Below are positions 5,577 through 7,708 of a stretch of 7,708 bases of DNA, piece by piece (positions within the stretch are counted from its first letter, which is position 1; every line of letters starts with the position of its first letter). A model generated the notes under the pieces. That model was not told the origin of the DNA, made no database searches, and worked only from the letters and a program-made list of their open reading frames with translations. The position numbers were made by a program, and so were the translations under genes. The stretch comes from Chloroflexota bacterium (GTDB taxonomy: Bacteria; Chloroflexota; Dehalococcoidia; Lucifugimonadales; Lucifugimonadaceae), in the NCBI GenBank assembly GCA_030831265.1, contig JAURLM010000288.1:1-7708 (forward strand). Direction: 5' to 3'.

Positions 5577-6344
5577 TCATGAATCTTCTTCAATCGGCAT
5601 GCGGGACTCTCTTAGCTCAACCGGATTCTCGTCGCGCTTCCGCTTTCCCGATCGTACACGCAGGTTTATTGCCTCCACGAAGATCGAGAAACCCATGGCG
5701 AAATAGATGTATCCCTTAGGAATATGCAGGTCCAACCCTTCGGCGATCAGTGAAAAGCCGATGAGTAAGAGGAAGCTCAGCGCAAGCATCTTCACTGTCG
5801 GATGTTCATGAACGAACTTGCTGATGATACTTGCCGATACCAGCATCACTGCTACGGCCATAACAACTGCGGCGATCATTACTCCAAGTTCGTCAACGAG
5901 GCCAACAGCCGTGATGACCGAGTCCAGTGAGAACACCGCGTCCAGCAAGAGAATCTGGATAATCACGCCAGCGAACGAAGAGACAGCCTTTTTACCTGCG
6001 CTGTCTCCCTCACCTTCAAGTCGTTCGTGTATCTCAAAAGTGCTCTTCGCCAGCAGGAATAGACCACCGCCTATGAGGATCATGTCGCGGCCAGAAATCT
6101 CGTTGCTGGCCACAGCGAATAGCGGTTCTGTCAGGTTCACCAGCCAGGATATTGAGAAAAGCAGGCCGATGCGCATTAGCATGGCCAGGCTCAGTCCGAG
6201 CCGCCTCGCTCTTGCTTGCTGCTCTTCGGGCAGCTTCCCTGCGAGGATGGATATGAACACAACGTTGTCAATGCCCAGCACGATCTCTAGCGCGGCGAGC
6301 GTAAAAAACGCTATCCAGATCTGCGGGTCTGAGATCCACTCCAT
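5577..6344 (-). CDS. TerC family integral membrane protein (short YgdQ/YkoY-like type)
   Basis: Inner-membrane protein of the TerC/Alx superfamily, members of which export manganese and possibly other metal ions, and which is named after a tellurite resistance determinant. 255 residues with about seven hydrophobic helices (approximately 8-33, 49-70, 84-101, 122-148, 152-175, 185-202, 210-228). The conserved acidic motifs are present: ALEIVLGIDNVVFISIL (18-34) with Glu20 and Asp26, and LLLDAVFSLDSVITAVG (132-148) with Asp135 and Asp141. IPKGYIYFAMGFSIFVEAIN near the end is also typical. It lacks the C-terminal CBS/CorC domains of longer relatives and ends in a charged tail. ATG 6342-6344 follows GGAG spaced 9 nt. 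I saw no yybP-ykoY manganese riboswitch in the 160 nt upstream. No operon partner on the same strand. Confidence 0.93.
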   Translation of the reverse strand: MEWISDPQIWIAFFTLAALEIVLGIDNVVFISILAGKLPEEQQARARRLGLSLAMLMRIGLLFSISWLVNLTEPLFAVASNEISGRDMILIGGGLFLLAKSTFEIHERLEGEGDSAGKKAVSSFAGVIIQILLLDAVFSLDSVITAVGLVDELGVMIAAVVMAVAVMLVSASIISKFVHEHPTVKMLALSFLLLIGFSLIAEGLDLHIPKGYIYFAMGFSIFVEAINLRVRSGKRKRDENPVELRESRMPIEEDS

Positions 6345-6508
6345 GTCCGGGAGCTCCGGTTAAAAAAAGCGGTGGTGTTCCAGAGGCACTGTTGCCAGAA
6401 GCAAAGGTTCTATCACGTTTTGGATCTCGCGGAGAATAGCAGTTTTCGAAAAAGATCAGACCAGCTGTGACCCGCCCCCAAGACCGGTACCGTTCTAGAG
6501 GGGTGAGG
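6345..6508. other. Intergenic spacer between the TerC gene and the truncated photolyase gene
   Basis: 164 nt holding the GGAG ribosome site of the TerC gene and otherwise no clear signal. I looked for the rest of the photolyase-related gene here in all minus frames and found no continuation, and no -10/-35 pair or T-run terminator strong enough to call. Confidence 0.5.
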
Positions 6509-6838
6509 TCACGACCACGCTGGAAGTCTTGCTCGGAGCAAGTGGGAGTCAGGTTCCATCGCGACCAGCCGCTCCAAAGAGAAGCGCGATAAGTGGTTCT
6601 TGAGACCCGACTCCAGTTCGTCGGCCTGAAGGTAGTCGACTTCGATTCGCTGCCGACTCAAGTCCAAAGCGTAGTGACGCATTGCCGATTCCATGAGAAC
6701 CAGCTTTTTGCGGTGATACGGACGGGCCCGCACTAACCGACCGGCCTCGATCATGACGACGCGATCGACATCGCTCAGCGCAAGATCCGGGTGCCGTTCA
6801 AGTAGCCCGTCGCCAAGGATTAGGGGTGAGGTTCGCAT
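6509..6838 (-). pseudogene. Truncated FeS-BCP photolyase / cryptochrome-like protein, N-terminal piece only
   Basis: The full family (deoxyribodipyrimidine photolyase-related proteins; bacterial (6-4) photolyases such as Agrobacterium PhrB, with FAD, a ribolumazine antenna and a 4Fe-4S cluster) is about 500 residues. This ORF has 109 and covers only the N-terminal antenna domain. Visible hallmarks: LILGDGLLERHP (6-17), VDRVVMIEAG (24-33), the PYHRKKLVLMESAMRHYA block (40-57), and RLVAMEPDSH late on, matching the family's 'x-V-x-TEPGE' strand. It then ends RLPAWS at TGA with no FAD domain, cluster cysteines or other continuation downstream. ATG 6836-6838 with CGGAG spaced 7 nt looks functional, so a stub may still be translated. 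I infer a deletion remnant. It is transcribed away from the small membrane protein pair. Confidence 0.75.
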
Positions 6839-6857
6839 GCTGGATCTCCGTTGTTTC

Positions 6858-6889
6858 TAGTCAACATTGCCTTAGTATGGTGTTGACTA
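6858..6889. promoter_or_regulatory. Candidate operator: 9-bp inverted repeat over the -35 box
   Basis: TAGTCAACA (6858-6866) and TGTTGACTA (6881-6889) are exact reverse complements with a 14-nt spacer, giving a centre-to-centre distance of 23 bp. The right arm contains the TTGACT -35 element of the plus-strand promoter, so a bound dimer could block it and perhaps the opposing promoter. A transcription factor role is inferred from position only. Confidence 0.4.
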
Positions 6890-6903
6890 TACATCACTGC
6901 AAG
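6874..6903 (-). promoter_or_regulatory. Possible divergent sigma-70 promoter toward the truncated photolyase gene
   Basis: On the minus strand TTGCAG (6898-6903) and CATACT (6874-6879) are 17 nt apart. The -35 matches 3 of 6 and the -10 matches 4 of 6 consensus positions, so this is weaker than the opposing promoter, with which it overlaps. Confidence 0.35.
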
Positions 6904-6911
6904 GCTATTAT
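6883..6911 (+). promoter_or_regulatory. Sigma-70 promoter for the small membrane protein operon
   Basis: TTGACT (6883-6888), exactly 17 nt, then TATTAT (6906-6911): five of six consensus positions in each box. Transcription should begin near 6918, giving a leader of about 30 nt before the TTG start at 6947, which fits the SD at 6936-6940. Confidence 0.75.
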
Positions 6912-6946
6912 ATTCGATATAGTCCATAGCTAGAACGGAGATCTAC

Positions 6947-7126
6947 TTGTTCCAAAATTTCACACTCTTCACTTGGCTTTACATGGCTGGGGCGTTCCTG
7001 TCATTTCTCTTCTCAGTAGCCCTTTGGTTTCTGTTCGATGACGCTGAGACTGAGGCGATATTCGTCGGGCTCTGGGTCCCGTCGATCCTGTCACTTGGAT
7101 CTATTCTGGAGGGGCTTAGGAAATGA
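6947..7126 (+). CDS. Small membrane protein A of a two-gene operon
   Basis: 59 residues from TTG 6947-6949, chosen because CGGAG (6936-6940) lies 6 nt before it and a strong promoter lies just upstream; ATG at codon 13 (6983) has no SD. Two hydrophobic segments: about residues 10-30 (WLYMAGAFLSFLFSVALWFL) and 38-54 (IFVGLWVPSILSLGSIL), joined by an acidic loop DDAETE, with a short basic end LRK. It should be a two-helix inner-membrane protein. Its stop TGA overlaps the next start as ATGA, so the pair is translationally coupled and probably interacts. No enzymatic motif; the composition resembles small subunits of membrane complexes, but I cannot name the family. Below common ORF length cut-offs. 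Confidence 0.75.
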   Translation: MFQNFTLFTWLYMAGAFLSFLFSVALWFLFDDAETEAIFVGLWVPSILSLGSILEGLRK

Positions 7127-7272
7127 ACGTAGAAGGGACAGTAACCGTCGTATTTTTCATAGTCCTGCTGCTCATGATAGGAGCCGGCTATTCCTACTAC
7201 CTCCTCGACCAGGATGCGAAGAAAGTCGATGAAGTACGCAAGCAAGCAGGAAGCAGGTCGGAGACCGAGTAA
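7123..7272 (+). CDS. Small membrane protein B of a two-gene operon
   Basis: 49 residues starting at ATG 7123-7125 inside the stop region of gene A (ATGA overlap), with GGAGGGG at 7108-7114 about 8 nt upstream. One membrane helix, about residues 7-27 (TVVFFIVLLLMIGAGYSYYL), follows a short polar N-terminus. The remaining 21 residues are a charged, helix-prone tail (DQDAKKVDEVRKQAGS), probably cytoplasmic. The layout is that of a single-pass accessory subunit. Function unknown; coupling to gene A is the only contextual clue. Ends in TAA. Confidence 0.75.
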   Translation: MNVEGTVTVVFFIVLLLMIGAGYSYYLLDQDAKKVDEVRKQAGSRSETE

Positions 7273-7624
7273 GGCGAACGATAGTCCGAAACCTACTTGG
7301 CAAGAGCTGGCGACTTCACGTTGGCGGACCCCTACGGGAAACGCCGCTGAATTGAGTTAGGAATCCTAAGACTTGGACGTGAAGGTTCGTTCAGGCGTGA
7401 GGGCTCACACCTAATATGCCAACTGGAAGTTGAACGGACTTCTCAAGGTCTGTGGACGAAAGGTTGAATAGTAGGCAAATCGGCTTCCAAGACGATAGAT
7501 ATCTGGGCCTTAATCGTTTTGGAGACAGCTGCGAACTGGCGTTCTCGGGGCAGGCATTCTGTCTCGACTGGAATCGATCCGGGCTATCTGCAGCTTGAAC
7601 GGCAACATTTGAGATCTTAGAGGG
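7273..7624. other. Stretch without a confident gene; two weak ORFs and two palindromes
   Basis: ORF 7229-7360 (+) starts at an ATG inside gene B in another frame (43 codons: Lys/Arg-rich start, then PTWQELATSRWRTPTG). ORF 7452-7598 (+) starts GTG with AAGG 4 nt away (48 codons, including QDDRYLGLNRFGDSC). Neither has decisive support. TTAGGA/TCCTAA (7357-7369) and an imperfect palindrome around GTGAG/CTCAC (7393-7412) lie behind the operon but have no T-run, so I do not call a terminator. Confidence 0.4.
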
Positions 7625-7708
7625 ATGACGACAGAAGCGGATTTCCTTGATGTAGTCCGTTCGACGTCCGGGTTACATTGCGGACCGTACCGGACGGATC
7701 GACTCGCA
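7625..7708 (+). CDS. Start of an unidentified gene, cut by window edge
   Basis: ATG 7625-7627 opens a frame that runs unbroken to the window end (28 codons: MTTEADFLDVVRSTSG, then LHCGPYRTDRLA). The only other upstream codons before the TGA at 7610-7612 are not start codons. The purine-rich AGAGGG touches the ATG, so the SD spacing is poor. The composition is protein-like, but this is too little for a family assignment. Confidence 0.4.
   Translation, partial: MTTEADFLDVVRSTSGLHCGPYRTDRLA

Larger units (their letters stand above)
6843..6943. repeat. 10-bp inverted repeat: matching leaders of the two divergent transcripts
   Basis: GATCTCCGTT (6843-6852) is the reverse complement of AACGGAGATC (6934-6943). 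Each copy carries the SD of the gene it faces, and each is preceded on its own strand by CTAGAA. So the outgoing mRNAs begin with almost the same leader, CTAGAA-(ACA)-ACGGAGATC. Confidence 0.75.

Noticed and set aside
6345..6500. yybP-ykoY manganese riboswitch before the TerC gene
   Set aside because: Such riboswitches often precede TerC-family genes, but I found neither the conserved purine-rich loop pattern nor the expected paired stems.
6499..6832. 11-bp direct repeat AGGGGTGAGGT at 6499-6509 and 6822-6832 bracketing the truncated photolyase ORF
   Set aside because: Several 11-bp direct repeats are expected by chance in a window of 7.7 kb, and a deletion between repeats would leave only one copy.
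1..7708. CRISPR array, tRNA, rRNA, integron attC or phage genes
   Set aside because: I looked for repeated spacers, the GTTCGAATC-type T-arm, rRNA-like blocks and attC core pairs on both strands and found none that held up.

Overview
The window looks like bacterial chromosome of moderate GC content, with clear Shine-Dalgarno (SD) sites and ATG, TTG and GTG starts. A xylulokinase, a class I photolyase, a fragment of an iron-sulfur bacterial photolyase (FeS-BCP), a short TerC protein and paired small membrane proteins point to a free-living, light-exposed, probably aquatic bacterium. The small membrane proteins and an FxLYD-like tail faintly recall marine Chloroflexota (SAR202-like), but I cannot place it with confidence. 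Coding density is low for bacteria, and many pieces are broken.

Layout. 1-836 (-): xylB, intact as far as it goes, cut by the window edge. 837-1025: an in-frame 5' extension of xylB that resembles the N-terminus of peptide-modifying radical SAM proteins. 1175-1490 (-): an IS3-type orfA remnant, preceded by a small ORF broken by TAG at codon 14. 1668-3068 (-): complete class I CPD photolyase, with two short palindromes in its leader. 3164-3201: an 11-bp perfect inverted repeat. 3221-3418 (-): tail of a secreted-domain protein (FxLYD-like). 3540-3860 (-): three-helix membrane protein whose ATG start is separated from the body by TAA at codon 5. 3936-4139 (-): fragment of an unknown protein. 4223-4405 (+): doubtful small ORF. 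4515-5171 (+): an unrecognised soluble protein whose best start is followed by in-frame TGA at codon 24. 5490-5527: strong + strand terminator. 5577-6344 (-): TerC-family membrane protein. 6509-6838 (-): N-terminal piece of an FeS-BCP photolyase. 6839-6946: divergent control region. 6947-7272 (+): two overlapping small membrane protein genes, too short for ordinary ORF cut-offs. 7625-7708 (+): start of another gene.

The intact genes serve sugar-phosphate entry (xylB), light-driven DNA repair (phr) and probably metal-ion export (TerC). No multi-gene system with a clear joint function is visible. The most notable feature is that three separate genes each have a textbook SD plus ATG and an early in-frame stop (one TAG, one TAA, one TGA), beside two truncated genes and an IS remnant. 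The simplest reading is a decaying accessory region. A second feature worth attention is the compact divergent promoter at 6839-6946, where both outgoing transcripts start with near-identical leaders.
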